Shown here: positions 7,501 to 17,900 of the stretch, piece after piece
Layout of the letters: every line of letters starts with the position of its first letter
Position numbering within the stretch: position 1 is the stretch's first letter
Assembly: GCA_020847775.1 (NCBI GenBank)
Contig: JADLBI010000056.1
Location: 1 to 26,831, forward strand
Origin: Opitutaceae bacterium
Lineage (GTDB): Bacteria; Verrucomicrobiota; Verrucomicrobiia; Opitutales; Opitutaceae
Reading direction: 5' to 3'
Length of the DNA: 26,831 nt
Position numbers and translations under genes: made by a program
The notes under the pieces: generated by a model
The model's input: only the letters and a program-made list of their open reading frames with translations
Told to the model about the DNA's origin: nothing
Database searches by the model: none

Positions 7501-10500
7501 GCGGCCGCCGGGATTTGGGTTGGTCTGCCCGATCAGTTCACCCAGCGAGGCGATGTCGTCTTTGTCCCACACCAGCACACCGTTCGCCAGATTGGTGCCG
7601 GGGCCGGTGGGATCGCCTGCCGCGCTGTAGCCGCCGCCGTTGAGCGAGACGGTCACCGAACCGGGGATAAAGCTCAGGCCGGTGGCCGCCACCGAACCGA
7701 GGTTTTCCGTGACCACCACATCGTAAACGGTGGGCTGGCCGACGTTGCGGATGATGATCTCGATGGTCGAATTGTCGCAGAGGCTGGCCTTGGAATTAGT
7801 CGTGTCGTGGATGATCTGCAGCGAGGCGGGAGGCTGGGTGAAGGTGGGGTTGACCTGGGTTTCGGTCTGGTAGGTGTCGCCGCCGCAGCCCCACTGGGCC
7901 ACCGCCGCGATGCTGCTGGTGAAATTGCAGGTGCTCTGGTCGAGAAAGCCGGTGAGCGGGATGCGGCGCTGCACGCCGGAATTTAAGCTGCCCAGATTGA
8001 TGGTCACCTGCTGGCCCGAGATGGTGATGTCGCCGGCGACCAGGCTCGTGCCGTTGGCGTTGTTGATGGCCGTGGCGAGGTTGGCGGCGGTGTCAGGCAC
8101 AATGCCGGAGGGGAAGGTCACCACCAACTTGGAGTCGTAGGCGGTGCCGTTGCCACCGTTGGCCACGTAGGCGGTCCAGCTCACGGCCGTGTCAATCACA
8201 AGCACGTTTTGGGGCGTAGCCACCAACGACAGATCGGCGGCGCGCACCAGCAGGGGTGTGGCGCTGGCGTTGTCGGTAAACTCGCGCGTGCCCGCGCTCG
8301 GCGCGGTCTCAGAGTCGTCAAAATCCACCTTTGTGCTCAACGCCGAGGGCGCCGTGTCAAGGGGCGCGGGAGCCGGAGCCTGTTTGCGGCGCACGAGCAC
8401 GGTGATCGTGCTGGTCTGGGTCAATTCTGCGCCGGTGAACTGGAAGGTGGGATTGACGCCGGCGTTCTCGGTTATGGTGATGTTGCCCCCGTTGAAATCG
8501 CCGCCGTAGGTCGGCGTTTGTCCGGTGACATAGGTGTATTTGCTCGTGCCGTCGGTGATGAGCGTCGTCAGCAGATTGCGGGCACGCTGGGATGAACCGT
8601 TGCTCACGGTGATCGTCACGGAGAAGCTCGCGCACAGCTCAATCGACGTGGGCATGCTCACGGCGATGTTGGCCTCCGCCCGCGCGATGTTGTAGAGCAA
8701 CCACTGGGTGAACACGCCGCCGGTGCAAGCGCCGGCGGTGCCGCCGCTGATCGTGAGAATGGATTGCTGGGTCACCTGCCGGGAGAGTTCGCCGCCCAGA
8801 TCGGCATCGGTCGCGGTCAGCCGGTAGCGGAAACGCAGGTCGCGGGCGGCGGCCGCGCCGACATTGGGATCGTTGAAATAGCTCGCGCCGGCCAGAAAGC
8901 CCAAGTTCAGGGCCAGTTCGTGCGCGCTGGGCAGGCTGGTGATGGACGCGGGCGGCACGGCCGTCCAAGATCCGCCGCCATCGATGCTCACCTGCGCCGT
9001 GCCCGGCACCAGACGCGCGCCGGATAGGTTGCCAAAATCATCCCGATACGTGCTGCCCGACCAGGTGCCGACATAACCGGCTTCAATCGCGTAGGTCGCC
9101 AGCACGGGGATGAATTCGCCTTCACCTAAATCGCGTGTGGCATCCGCCGAGGCCGCGCCGGTCTCGAACTGGCCACCGCGCTGCGTCGTGGGGAAAGCCC
9201 CGGTGTTGAGCTGCATCTGGCTCGTGATGGTGCCGGTGGTCCCGAAGTTCGATATATACACGCCGGCCGAGTCCGTGCGGCTGATGGTGCAGCCGGCCGT
9301 GGTTTGCAGGGTGTTGGTGCTGGCGGTGTTGGTCTCACTGGTGCCGCCCAGGCAGGGATCGACCGGCAGGGTGAAGTTTATTTGGAGCGATTGCGTGGCG
9401 GCCAAACTCCCCACGGGAATGGTCCAAGTGACCGTGCGGCTGCCGGCATCGTAATTCGCGTTGCCGGTGGGCGGAATGGAAAGACTGGTGAAGGTTATGG
9501 AGGCCGGCAGCACGTCCGACACCACCAGATTGGGCACCGCCACGGCGTTAAAGCCGCCGACATTGCTGGCGGTGACGGTCAAGGTGTAATGCCCCGTGGC
9601 GCCGGAGCCCAAGCTCTGCGCCGAGGCGGTCTTGGTCAGCCCCAGCGTCGGCGCGTTGGTCCACGGCGAGATCGCGCCAATCTCCGTGGGCAGCGCGTAA
9701 CTGTTGCCGCACATGTCGGTATAAGTGGCGGTGGCCAGATAACTGCCGCTGGGCGCGGCCGTGCAGGGATCGTTGGCCACCACATTAAAGGTGAGCGTGG
9801 TGCTGGCGGCGTTGGCCAGCAGTCCGCTGCCGGTGTTGTAGGTGAAAAGGCCGGTGCCGGCGTTGTAACTCCAACCCGCCGCCACGTTGGAGACCGTGAG
9901 CGCAAACGTGTTCAGGTTGGTCGCCAGCTTGAGGCTCGCCGCCGCGCCGTTGCCGGTGTTCTGAATCGGAATGTTCACGGCGACCGGCGTGGCGTAGCTC
10001 AGCGTGATGTTTGGCAGGGTGAAATCCACCAGCGGGCTCTGCAGGTTCAACTCCACCGGCGTGTAGTAATCCTGCGCGGCCGCCACCGCGTGCTGCACCC
10101 GGAAGTTGTTCTTGATATCGAAGCAGTCCGTCACCTGACCAGTGACCGGGATCGCGAGCTTGGCCCCGGGCGCCAGATAGGGAATCGAGACCGTGGATCC
10201 ACCGGCGGCGGCGGTGCCGGAGGCCAGCGTGCCGGGCGTGACAGTCAGCGCGCCAAAGGACTGGAAGGTCCACGACGAACCTGTGAGCTCGGTGAACTGC
10301 AGGTTGAACAACCCGCCGAGGCCGGTGTTGGTGATGGTGTAGGTGTAAACGCCGCTTTCGTTCACCTTCAGGGCGAGCTTGGCCGGGCTGTTCTCGACCA
10401 CATAGGCGCCTTCACGCGCGATGATGTTCTGCTGCGTGGTGACCGCGGGCACGGCCGGGCCGCCGTTGGTGTCGGCCCAAGTCCAACCGTAACCGACTTG

Positions 10501-10965
10501 ATAGGTGCCGCCGACCACCCCGTTTTCAGCGCGCAAACCAAAGGTGTAGGTGATGGTCGCACCGGCCGGCAGCTCGTAGTTGCCGCTGCCGGTCACGAGC
10601 GAAAACGTGCCCGTGCTACCCGACGCCGAAACACTAGGCGTCGCGCCGCTGCTCACGCTCACTTGCACGCTGCCGATGCGCGTAAAATTCGCCGGCAGCG
10701 TCACCGTCGGGGCCAAGTTGAACGCGCCCGTGCTGCCGGAATTACGCAGCGTGATGGAAAACCGATCGCCATTGGCATCCGACGCCGTGCCGTTCCACAC
10801 CCCGCCGACATCCATGTAGGTGCGCGCCACGCCACCCGCCGCCGTGAAACTCGGTGAACCGTTCACCACGACATTGCCGGCGGCGACTGCGCGAGTGGTG
10901 ACGAATCCGCCCAGTAGCAAAGCCATGGTGGCGAATCCCAAGAAACGACGAAGAGGGGCGGTCAT
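4516..10965 (-). CDS. Giant secreted DUF11 / SdrD-B-like repeat protein (2,149 aa)
   Basis: The signal peptide is residues 1-29 (MTAPLRRFLGF to RAVAA). The rest is a beta-rich array of DUF11-type units whose hallmark is N-T/N-G plus a hydrophobic strand: ITNTGLGGLFNL, IQNTGNGAAASLKL, ITNNGNFAAKNVRV, IRNNGEANSSAAN and, in the last domain, YTNNGKEPISTLKI. Two SdrD-B-like domains lie at about residues 1675-1740 (FLYLDADHDALRDATEAGLG) and about 1790-1855 (GNVFRDTGRNQDN, then GNYTLWV). At about 1925-2010 is a module with an acidic loop, HDANGDGAVNPGET, that is also found in its operon neighbours. The last 95 residues are a DUF11 domain ending the protein directly (VTFVVKVDN). Cysteines recur in pairs 13-20 residues apart, consistent with disulfides outside the cytoplasm. 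No transmembrane anchor, LPXTG, PEP-CTERM or barrel is seen, so it is secreted or held by partners. The ATG overlaps the lipoprotein stop codon (ATGA). I infer a structural or adhesive surface protein; its ligand is unknown. Confidence 0.9.
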   Translation of the reverse strand: MTAPLRRFLGFATMALLLGGFVTTRAVAAGNVVVNGSPSFTAAGGVARTYMDVGGVWNGTASDANGDRFSITLRNSGSTGAFNLAPTVTLPANFTRIGSVQVSVSSGATPSVSASGSTGTFSLVTGSGNYELPAGATITYTFGLRAENGVVGGTYQVGYGWTWADTNGGPAVPAVTTQQNIIAREGAYVVENSPAKLALKVNESGVYTYTITNTGLGGLFNLQFTELTGSSWTFQSFGALTVTPGTLASGTAAAGGSTVSIPYLAPGAKLAIPVTGQVTDCFDIKNNFRVQHAVAAAQDYYTPVELNLQSPLVDFTLPNITLSYATPVAVNIPIQNTGNGAAASLKLATNLNTFALTVSNVAAGWSYNAGTGLFTYNTGSGLLANAASTTLTFNVVANDPCTAAPSGSYLATATYTDMCGNSYALPTEIGAISPWTNAPTLGLTKTASAQSLGSGATGHYTLTVTASNVGGFNAVAVPNLVVSDVLPASITFTSLSIPPTGNANYDAGSRTVTWTIPVGSLAATQSLQINFTLPVDPCLGGTSETNTASTNTLQTTAGCTISRTDSAGVYISNFGTTGTITSQMQLNTGAFPTTQRGGQFETGAASADATRDLGEGEFIPVLATYAIEAGYVGTWSGSTYRDDFGNLSGARLVPGTAQVSIDGGGSWTAVPPASITSLPSAHELALNLGFLAGASYFNDPNVGAAAARDLRFRYRLTATDADLGGELSRQVTQQSILTISGGTAGACTGGVFTQWLLYNIARAEANIAVSMPTSIELCASFSVTITVSNGSSQRARNLLTTLITDGTSKYTYVTGQTPTYGGDFNGGNITITENAGVNPTFQFTGAELTQTSTITVLVRRKQAPAPAPLDTAPSALSTKVDFDDSETAPSAGTREFTDNASATPLLVRAADLSLVATPQNVLVIDTAVSWTAYVANGGNGTAYDSKLVVTFPSGIVPDTAANLATAINNANGTSLVAGDITISGQQVTINLGSLNSGVQRRIPLTGFLDQSTCNFTSSIAAVAQWGCGGDTYQTETQVNPTFTQPPASLQIIHDTTNSKASLCDNSTIEIIIRNVGQPTVYDVVVTENLGSVAATGLSFIPGSVTVSLNGGGYSAAGDPTGPGTNLANGVLVWDKDDIASLGELIGQTNPNPGGRPHTIRIRFTVSANATANSSSPSIIASLTAKLPCGTSASSPGSAYALPLLRPDITVSKTGINRTAAGGAFASGTFGKTVYGGQGDVVEWRVQITNNGNFAAKNVRVRDVLGGSGGAVDLKNSAGTTVKAGYVDNTWESLPDIPASTTVNYYFVETLGGTCVASGVNTASVVWGCVPADSLTTPSDNNDTATLIMAPNYAGSGGSVTQTITTSGAGLTNGRLRQRITFTNGGGTAKDLTVALTLPGAYDVDSSYAPILQSNTTSYTGVTLSGAHPNYTLTLTNAVTGIMRNGQAVTLELYLVPSGADSTANTAAPTMAQVAAYQMPETTGNGLDTSPPANFTIPVTVSFNSTCGTPSSENHTSGNVNARTADLDLTVTPSPLQFSSPLAPYTYVFDYEIRNNGEANSSAANIQFRLPTVGSDWTSISATLITFGTGGSTVTTTNSGNNYLIDSANIGTLAQNATAIVRVTAITKPAAATPIVDNLVLVGEVEGSVMRHDGSDSGINYSLDRAAPLLTSGLTVSGFLYLDADHDALRDATEAGLGASAGTFYAKLIDRSAPGVAVAAVAVNMTTGYYEITGMNQGDYTIIIDDNNTLADVTPTTIANHIGTEMPGLTREVSVGVASVVNQNFGQFRGAKITGNVFRDTGRNQDNTTGGGTANDGIRQPPEAGIASVTVKATDGGSTTYDTAVTDGDGNYTLWVSIAGASTAVHVVETNPADFHSTGAGIGTSGGAYTLATDTIAFTAAAGTTYTGLNFGDVPPNAFLTDGQQVVLPGSSVTYPHTFVAGTAGKVKFSVASATASPTLPVDWSQLIYHDANGDGAVNPGETLLQPTDEITVIAGQQVMIVLKQFAPVGAPMDARNKVVLAAEFSATGNAGMTYAALNRQDITITGLGGVSGLDLVKSVDVAKALPGESITYTIAYTNNGKEPISTLKIADATPAYTTFVSAAAGALPDGLTGVVITTPSPTGAIIWTFTGSLPPGGTGTVTFVVKVDN

Positions 10966-11966
10966 GGTTGCGTGGGGCTAAGTTGGGCGGCCAAACGTTT
11001 CGCCGCCAGTTGATAAGGATGAGAGGCGATCTGGCCCCGTTGCCCATGCTCATGCGCCGCTTGTAACAAGGCTACTTCCAAACGCGCGAGCGTGGCCAGA
11101 GTGGAGTCCGCCCGCCGCAATGGCGCATGTTCCGCGGCCGGACGCTTCGCCGCGGCTTGTTGCCAAAGGTCGGCCAGGAAATCCTCCCCCACCCGCGCGG
11201 CCGCGCCGAGCGGTGGGTTTGCGGTCGCGGCCGCGGCCAATTGCGCCGCATCGCGCGGTGTCTCCAACGCGGCGATAATGGTTTCCGCCTGCTCCGCCGC
11301 CTCCTCCACGATGCCGGAAAAATCACGCAACGCGGCCTCGTCATCCGCAAAATCCAGCCAAGCCTGCGCCTTGGCCCAGGCATAACTCGTCACTGGCGCG
11401 CCGCCGTCATGCAGGGCCGCGAGTCTCGCCTGCAAAGCCGCCAACCGCGCGGGCTGGCCCGCGGGCCGGGCATCGGCTGCCACTTTCGACGATGAAGTAT
11501 TCACGTCCGCCAGCTCGGCGCGGGTCAGCAATGGCAAGGCCGCGCGAAACCCGCGGGTCGCGCGCACCTGCGCGATCCACGTCGCATAACCGCGCTGCTG
11601 GCCGGCCACCGGCGTCTCGGTGCCGGCACCGCCCATAAGCAGTTCCTGCACGCGGGCCACTTGCGCGTCGAGCCAAGGTTCGGTCGAGCCCGACACATAG
11701 GCGGTGCGCACGGCTTCCAGTAAAAGCAGGGATTCGGCCCGGTTGGCGGAGGTTTCCGGCAGACGCTCGGCCCGGCGCTGCAAATCAGCCACGAAGGCCA
11801 AATCTTGTTTACGGATGGGATCGCTGATTCGCGTGGCGGCCGGCGCCAGCGCGGTCACGGCGGGCTTGGGCGCGAGCGTCACCACGCCGGGCCGCGCGCA
11901 GCCACCGGCCAACGCGAGCAGGGCCAACGCGACCCAGATACGATGCGGGCGTGAGGCTTGGTTCAT
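10962..11966 (-). CDS. Predicted outer-membrane lipoprotein, alanine-rich and helical, of unknown function
   Basis: The protein has 334 aa. Its N-terminus (RIWVALALLALAGGC) ends in a lipobox-like sequence with the lipid-accepting cysteine at residue 23. Alanine follows the cysteine rather than aspartate, which by the usual rule favours the outer membrane. The mature part has no domain I recognise. It is rich in Ala, Leu, Arg and Glu with heptad-like helices (LAALQARLAALHDGG, EEAAEQAETIIAALE, LATLARLEVALLQAAHEHG), so a helical or coiled-coil fold is likely, in contrast to its all-beta neighbours. It sits between the barrel fusion and the 2,149-aa array and overlaps both by 4 bases (ATGA at 11963-11966 and at 10962-10965). 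It has the clearest ribosome binding site in the window. A periplasmic or outer-membrane scaffold or chaperone for export of the two giants is plausible, but it rests on context only. Confidence 0.85.
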   Translation of the reverse strand: MNQASRPHRIWVALALLALAGGCARPGVVTLAPKPAVTALAPAATRISDPIRKQDLAFVADLQRRAERLPETSANRAESLLLLEAVRTAYVSGSTEPWLDAQVARVQELLMGGAGTETPVAGQQRGYATWIAQVRATRGFRAALPLLTRAELADVNTSSSKVAADARPAGQPARLAALQARLAALHDGGAPVTSYAWAKAQAWLDFADDEAALRDFSGIVEEAAEQAETIIAALETPRDAAQLAAAATANPPLGAAARVGEDFLADLWQQAAAKRPAAEHAPLRRADSTLATLARLEVALLQAAHEHGQRGQIASHPYQLAAKRLAAQLSPTQP

Positions 11967-14900
11967 CGCTTTTCCTCCGTGTCATCCGCCAGCGCGCGCA
12001 GGGCGAAGAAGCCTTCGTCGAATTTCAGGCGCAGGTTTAGGAACACGCCGCGCTGCGTCGGCAGGTCGCCGGTGAGGTCGCGGTCGTGAAAGCCCACGAT
12101 ATTGTAGCCGAGGCCGAGCCGCATGTTGGCCTTGAAATTGTAACCGACCTCCGGGCCGAGCGCCCAGTCGTGCCGGTCAAAGCCGCGCGACCAGCCGACC
12201 GAGGCGGACAGGCCGGCGTCCCAGCGTTTCGAGATTTCACGCAGCGCCCGCAGGCCAATCTGCTGGCCGACGTAGGTCGCATCGTCACCCATGACGGTTT
12301 CGTCCACCACCTTGAACGCGTAGCGGCCGCTGAAAATCCAGTCGCGCGTGGGCTGGTAGTTCACGCTGCCCGAGAAGATATGCACGCGGCGCAACTGTTC
12401 GAGTTTCGGGTCAAACGGCGAACCGTCCTCGTAGCGGTATTCGTATTTGCCCAGCGCGTTCCATTGATCGGTGCGCGTCTCTCGCCAAGCGAGGCCGGTC
12501 AAGATGCGGGCTTGCAGCGAGTCGGGCGTGGCTGCCGCCTTATTGTCCACTTGGTAGTAGATGGTCTTGGCGAGGAAGGTCCAGTCGGTGCTGAGCTTGC
12601 GCGCATAGCCGAGGCTGTTGAGCAGTGATTCGTTTTGGTCGGTAAACCGCGCCTCCACCCGTGCCGTGCCCTTCCACAAGGGATTCTCGGTGTATTCGAG
12701 CCCGGTCGTGATGGCGGTGGATTCGTTCTGCGTGGTGCCGTCGAACGGCGTGACGCGCTCCACCCCGGCTTGCAGGCGCAGGCCGGACTCGAATTGGAAA
12801 CCGTGTCGCAGGCCCGTGGCCGCCTCGGCTTCGCGGCCGTTGAAGGCGTCGCGCGCGCGGTATTCGTTGAACAACTGGCCGTCGCGCAGGTAGTCGGTCT
12901 CGAAGCCGACCACGGTGATGTTGTTTTGCTGGATTTGGTTCAGCTCAAAGGGACCGCCAATGGAGGAAATGAACTCATGGCGGGCGTAGGCCCGGCCCCG
13001 CTCGGAGAATTGCCAGTCGCCACCGAGCGCGGCCAACTGCTGGTCGCTCTCCACCACGTCTTGCTCCAACTCGCCGAACACGGTCACGTTCTCCACTTTG
13101 GGCAAGGGCGCGGTCACCTTGACGCGCACGGAATTGACTTCAAACGGCGTCACCGGGGCGGCACCGGGCACTCCGCCTTGCAACGCGCCCGGCCGCGTGG
13201 ACAGGCCCGCGGGATTGCCGGTCTCCTCCGACTTGCGCGCGCCGACTTCCAGTTTCACCCGGTTGGGGAAGGTGTGCTCCACATCCGCGCGCACGCCTTG
13301 GCGGGTGCCGCCGGCGCTGGTCGTATCCTCGGTCAGCAAGCCTTGCACGATAAGCTTGTCTTGCTCGGTCAATTGGCGGGTCACTTTCGCGCCAGCTTCG
13401 ACCCGACCGGCCATCAACAGCGCGCCTGGGTTCACAAAATTGGTGGCGGTCTCCCCGTAATATATCCGGGCGTCGGTCTTTTCATCATGGTGGCGCAGGT
13501 CCACGCGGCCGGAGAGGCCGGAGCCTTGCAGGTCGGTGTCACTGCGGGCCAGTTCGCCCAATAGGTAGGTGCCCTCGCCCAGCTTCACCGTGGCGTTGGC
13601 CGAGGCGACGCGCTGGTGGTCCGCGGGATTTCTATCCTCGGCATACGTGCCGCCGACTTCGAGCCGCTCGGCCACGCGCACCTGGGTGTTGGCGCCATAG
13701 ACCCAGAAAGGATCTCCGCCTTGGTCCACTTCGTAAACGATGCGGATGGAGCGCGGGTTGAGATTCTCGTCGAGCGACCGCACCGGGTTGTGGAACAACA
13801 ATCGCCCGGTGAAGGGTTCGAAATCATAATCGCGGAATCGCGACATCGGCTCCGTCTTCAACACAAGGGACGGCTGGTTGCGGTCGCGGGTGAGGATTTC
13901 CACGCGCTCGGAATTGATCAGGCCGTTGGCCGTGCGGAAAAGATACGGGCCGGATGTGCCGTCGGCGGCCAGCTCTTCCACCACTTGGCGCGTGGTGTCG
14001 CGCGAGGCCCAGATTTCGGCCACGCCCCGGGCGTTTTCAAAATGCATGCGCGCGCCGTTGAGCGCGCGCTGGTAATTGCCGAGCGCGCTTTGCTCACCCT
14101 CGACGCGCGTCTGAAAATCGCCGACCAGCAGGTAGCTGCGCTTGTGGTCGATGCGCAGATACAGTCGGCGGCTCGACTGCGCGTCATAGCCGCGGATCGA
14201 GGCGTCGCCATAAACCGGATAATATTTGTCCGGCTCGATGTCGCGGAACAACCGTTCGCGCGTGCGCTTGTCGGTGTCGTAAGCCGCGGTCAGGAGCAGG
14301 CCGCCCTTGATTTTGCCCTTGAGGAAGAAGGCCACGCGGCCGTGGGTGCTCAAGTCGCCCGAGCGCGAGAGTTCATACAACTCGTCCTCAAAGGCGTCGG
14401 CCGCGCTCTGCGGGCGCAACAGCGAGCCGGCGCCATCGCGCAAGGCGATGCGTCCTTCAATTATGCCGCTGGCGATCAACGGCCTCAGGTCCGGCAAAAA
14501 GGGCAGTTGGGATTCGTGCTTGATCGGGCCGGAGCTGATGACGATCTGGCCGTCGCCCGGCGCGTCGGGAGGCAAGAGCGTGAAGACCGCTTCGCCGCCC
14601 TCGATGAACACTTGGACGCCCGGTGTCCGTTCGTTCAGATCCTCCGCCTGCCACCGGCCCAGGCTCGCCTCGAGCGTCAACGGTGTGCGCGCCGAAACCA
14701 AGGTGCCCGCGCGGTCGAGCAGCCGCACGGTGATTTTGACGGGAGTATGGCCGTCCGCCGCGGGCTCGGGGTTGGAGAAGCTCACGGCCAAATCGGCCAG
14801 CTGGTCGGGCGCGGTGATGGCGATCGGCACCCGCGCGCGCTCATTGCCAAACGGATCGATCGTCACCAATTCCAGCCGGTTGGGACCGGGCTGCAGGTCG

Positions 14901-17900
14901 AGTCCGATGAACTCCAAAGCCTCAACTTGGCGAATGGGATCGACCACCCGCGTGCCCACGCGTGTGGCGCTCACGGGCTGGCCGTTGAGCGAAAGCTTCA
15001 GGTTGGAGCCGAGCGGGCCCTTGACCCGCACGGTGATCTGCTGGCCGGCCACAGTGTCGCCATCGGCCAAATCAATGAAACCGGCGGTGTTCTCGTGCAG
15101 GTCGGCCACCAAGTCGGGAAGGGGTAGCACTGGCACAACCGCCACCGGCGCGGGGGCCACGGCGGAGTTGTCGCTGTTGAGGGTGTTTTTCGGCAACAGG
15201 GCGGCGAATGTGGAGCGTGCGGACGAGGTAACGCCTCCCTCGCCGGCGCCGATCGGACCACCGGCCCCCATCATGCCTTGGGCGGGCAGCGTCCGCGGAT
15301 CAGACATGACTTTGTCGCGCGCGTCGTAATCCAACTGCCGGTTCAGCCCAGCGGTGATCTCGGCGACTTCCACTTCCCCTTGTTCACGACGGCGCATGAC
15401 CTCGGCGAGCACGGCCGCATCGTCGCCCGCGATGGCAAAATTCGCCTTGTGCAGCTCGCCGTTTTTCATGTCCAAAAACCGCGAACCCGCGTCCGCCGCG
15501 TTGCGCGTGCCGAGCACCAGCAACTCCGCGCCCGCCGGCAGGGTGGTGCGGTCCAGTTTCATGACATGCGTGATGGGGCGGACGCCGTAGAGGCTGTATT
15601 TGCCCTCGCTGTCAGAGACCACAAAAGTGCCGTCTTCCAAATAAAAGCGCACGCCGGGCACGCCGGGTTCGCCGTCGTCCTGCACCCGGTTGCGGTTCTC
15701 ATCCACAAAGATTGTGCCGATGATGACACCCTTGTCCGTGAAGACGCCTTCTTCGATTCGCACCCTACTCGCGGCCGGCATGGTTTGGGCGCGGATGCCG
15801 GCCCCGGTGTGGGCGACCGCAATGTTGGTGGCGTCACCCGCGGGCGCATCCCGCTCCACGCGCACCCGGTAATTCAGGGTCAGGCTCTTGCCGGGCTCGA
15901 TATCCGCGCCCGTGGTGAAGCTTAGGCGCGGGCCGCGGCCACCCGCGGGATCGGGCAACGCGGCGGTGCGCTCCAAACGCGCGGAGCCGGGCTCGTAGGT
16001 CAGCCCGGCCGGCAGCACGTCATCAATGATAATTTGTTTGAAGGTGTAGCTCGTGTCGTTGCTGACCGTGAGGGAATAGACGAGCGAATCACCACGCTCG
16101 ACCACATCCTGCGAAGCTTCTTTTTTCAGACCAAAACCGCTGCCGGTGAAATCGAGATCGAGCGGGATATCGAGAAACACATCCGAGGTGCTGACGGTAA
16201 ACTCCTCCTGCCGTGAGCCAATGCCGACGCGCAGATCCGCCGAGCACGGCGCCGGTGGCAGGGCCGAGGGCGGGAAGATACTGGCCGGGGGGGGTGGAGA
16301 ATTACCGGGATCAGTCGTGCTGACGACCAACCGGTAAACCGAACCATACACATAGGGGAACTGGTATTCGCCCTTGGCGTCGGTGCGCACGGGGTTCGGG
16401 GCCCGCTGCTGACCCAGCGCATCCACATACACCTCGGCCAAGCCGCCCGGTGCCCCACCGTGGCCATCGTTCAAACCCGCGCCAGTCACATCAATCAGCG
16501 ACACCCACACACCGGCCACGGGCTGGCAGCTCTGGCTGTCAAAGATGATGCCCGAGGGGTCCACCAGAATGCTGGCCACGTTGCTGGTGACGCCGCACTG
16601 CCCTTCCAGGGTCAGCTTGATGGTGTGCCGCGCCGCGGTCTGGATGACGCCATCGCCCGACACCGGCGAGGCCGCCGACATGACGACACCGCCCGGCACT
16701 TGAAAGATGCCGGTGTTCGGCCCGGTTTCCACGGCCGTCAATTTTTCCGCGTCTCCGGTCTCCTGCTCCATCAAATCGATCTTCAAGGTGTCAATCGCCC
16801 GCGGGTCGGCATTTTCAGAAGCGGCATCCACCCCGATGTAAACCCGTTTGCCGATGTAGATGCTGCGGGTCTCCCGCGTGCGCGCCTCATCCATGTAAAA
16901 CTTCACCACCGGCGCGCGAGCCGGCACGCTGAAGCCCGCGCCGTTGGTCTTCAAGATCACCACCTTGGTGCCGTCGTGGTAATGCAATTCGCCAATATTG
17001 ACGATGCCGGAGGACTGGCCGCAGGCGAGATTGGCCGCATTGTCGTTGACCCGCACCCGGAAGTTAACGCGGAACTGATAGCCATAGGGCATGGCGGGAA
17101 ACGCCACCGCCACGGCGTCCACCGTTGAGAGATCGGCCGGGGCCGTCGTGGTGTAGGTGTGCGTGCCGGACTGGCTGATCACGTGATACAGACGCTTCGA
17201 TTGTGGCGCGAGCGCGCCGAGGAAGCCAACAAACGTGGGGGTCGCCGGGATCACATCGCGCACCACGATCATGGATGAATTGACCCCATCAATGATGATG
17301 GGAATCGGCCCCGGCGATTTGGCCAAGGTATTGGCTCCCGACAACGTGTAGTCCAGCGTGGAGCCGCGCGTGGCGGTGGGCGCACTAGCGGTCTTGGTGA
17401 AGTTGAAATCGCCGGAAGGCAGCGGTGCCAACGTGATCAAATCCTCGTTTTCCGCCGTCAACCCCGCGGCCGGCAGGGCTGCGTCCAGTTTGAAACGCAC
17501 CTCGCCGGTCGAACCCGTGGCCGCGGTGGACACCTGACCGACGATAATGACGTAGCTCGACTCACCCGGTAGCAGGGTGATCTGATGGGTCACCGGCCAT
17601 GCCAGACGCGTTTCGCCCACATCGGCCATGCCGTTGGCGTTGGCATCGAGCACCAAGGCCAGCGACTGCACGGCAAAATCCCCGCCCGCGACCAGCGACG
17701 GCGTCAGCGTATAGTCGCCCGCCTGATTGCCAGTGTTGGTGAGCGTGTGCGCCAAGGTAAACCACACCCCCGCGGCCACCTGCTGCTTGCGGTCTGCCTG
17801 CAGGTCGATACCAGGGCCCGCCGTCACCACAGCGCGCACGGTGTCAGAGTAGAGCGTGAGTTTGTCCGTAATGCCGATCTCGTGATACGTGAGCGAAGCT

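Noticed and set aside
9304..10857. 517-aa open frame on the plus strand
   Set aside because: It is antisense to the 2,149-aa DUF11 gene, Gly/Arg/Val-rich, and has no motif, signal peptide or ribosome binding site. It is a shadow of the repetitive codons opposite.
13616..15127. 503-aa open frame on the plus strand, with a second overlapping plus frame (14307-15329)
   Set aside because: Both are antisense to the barrel fusion, whose minus frame has a coherent signal peptide, domains and barrel strands. The plus frames have none.
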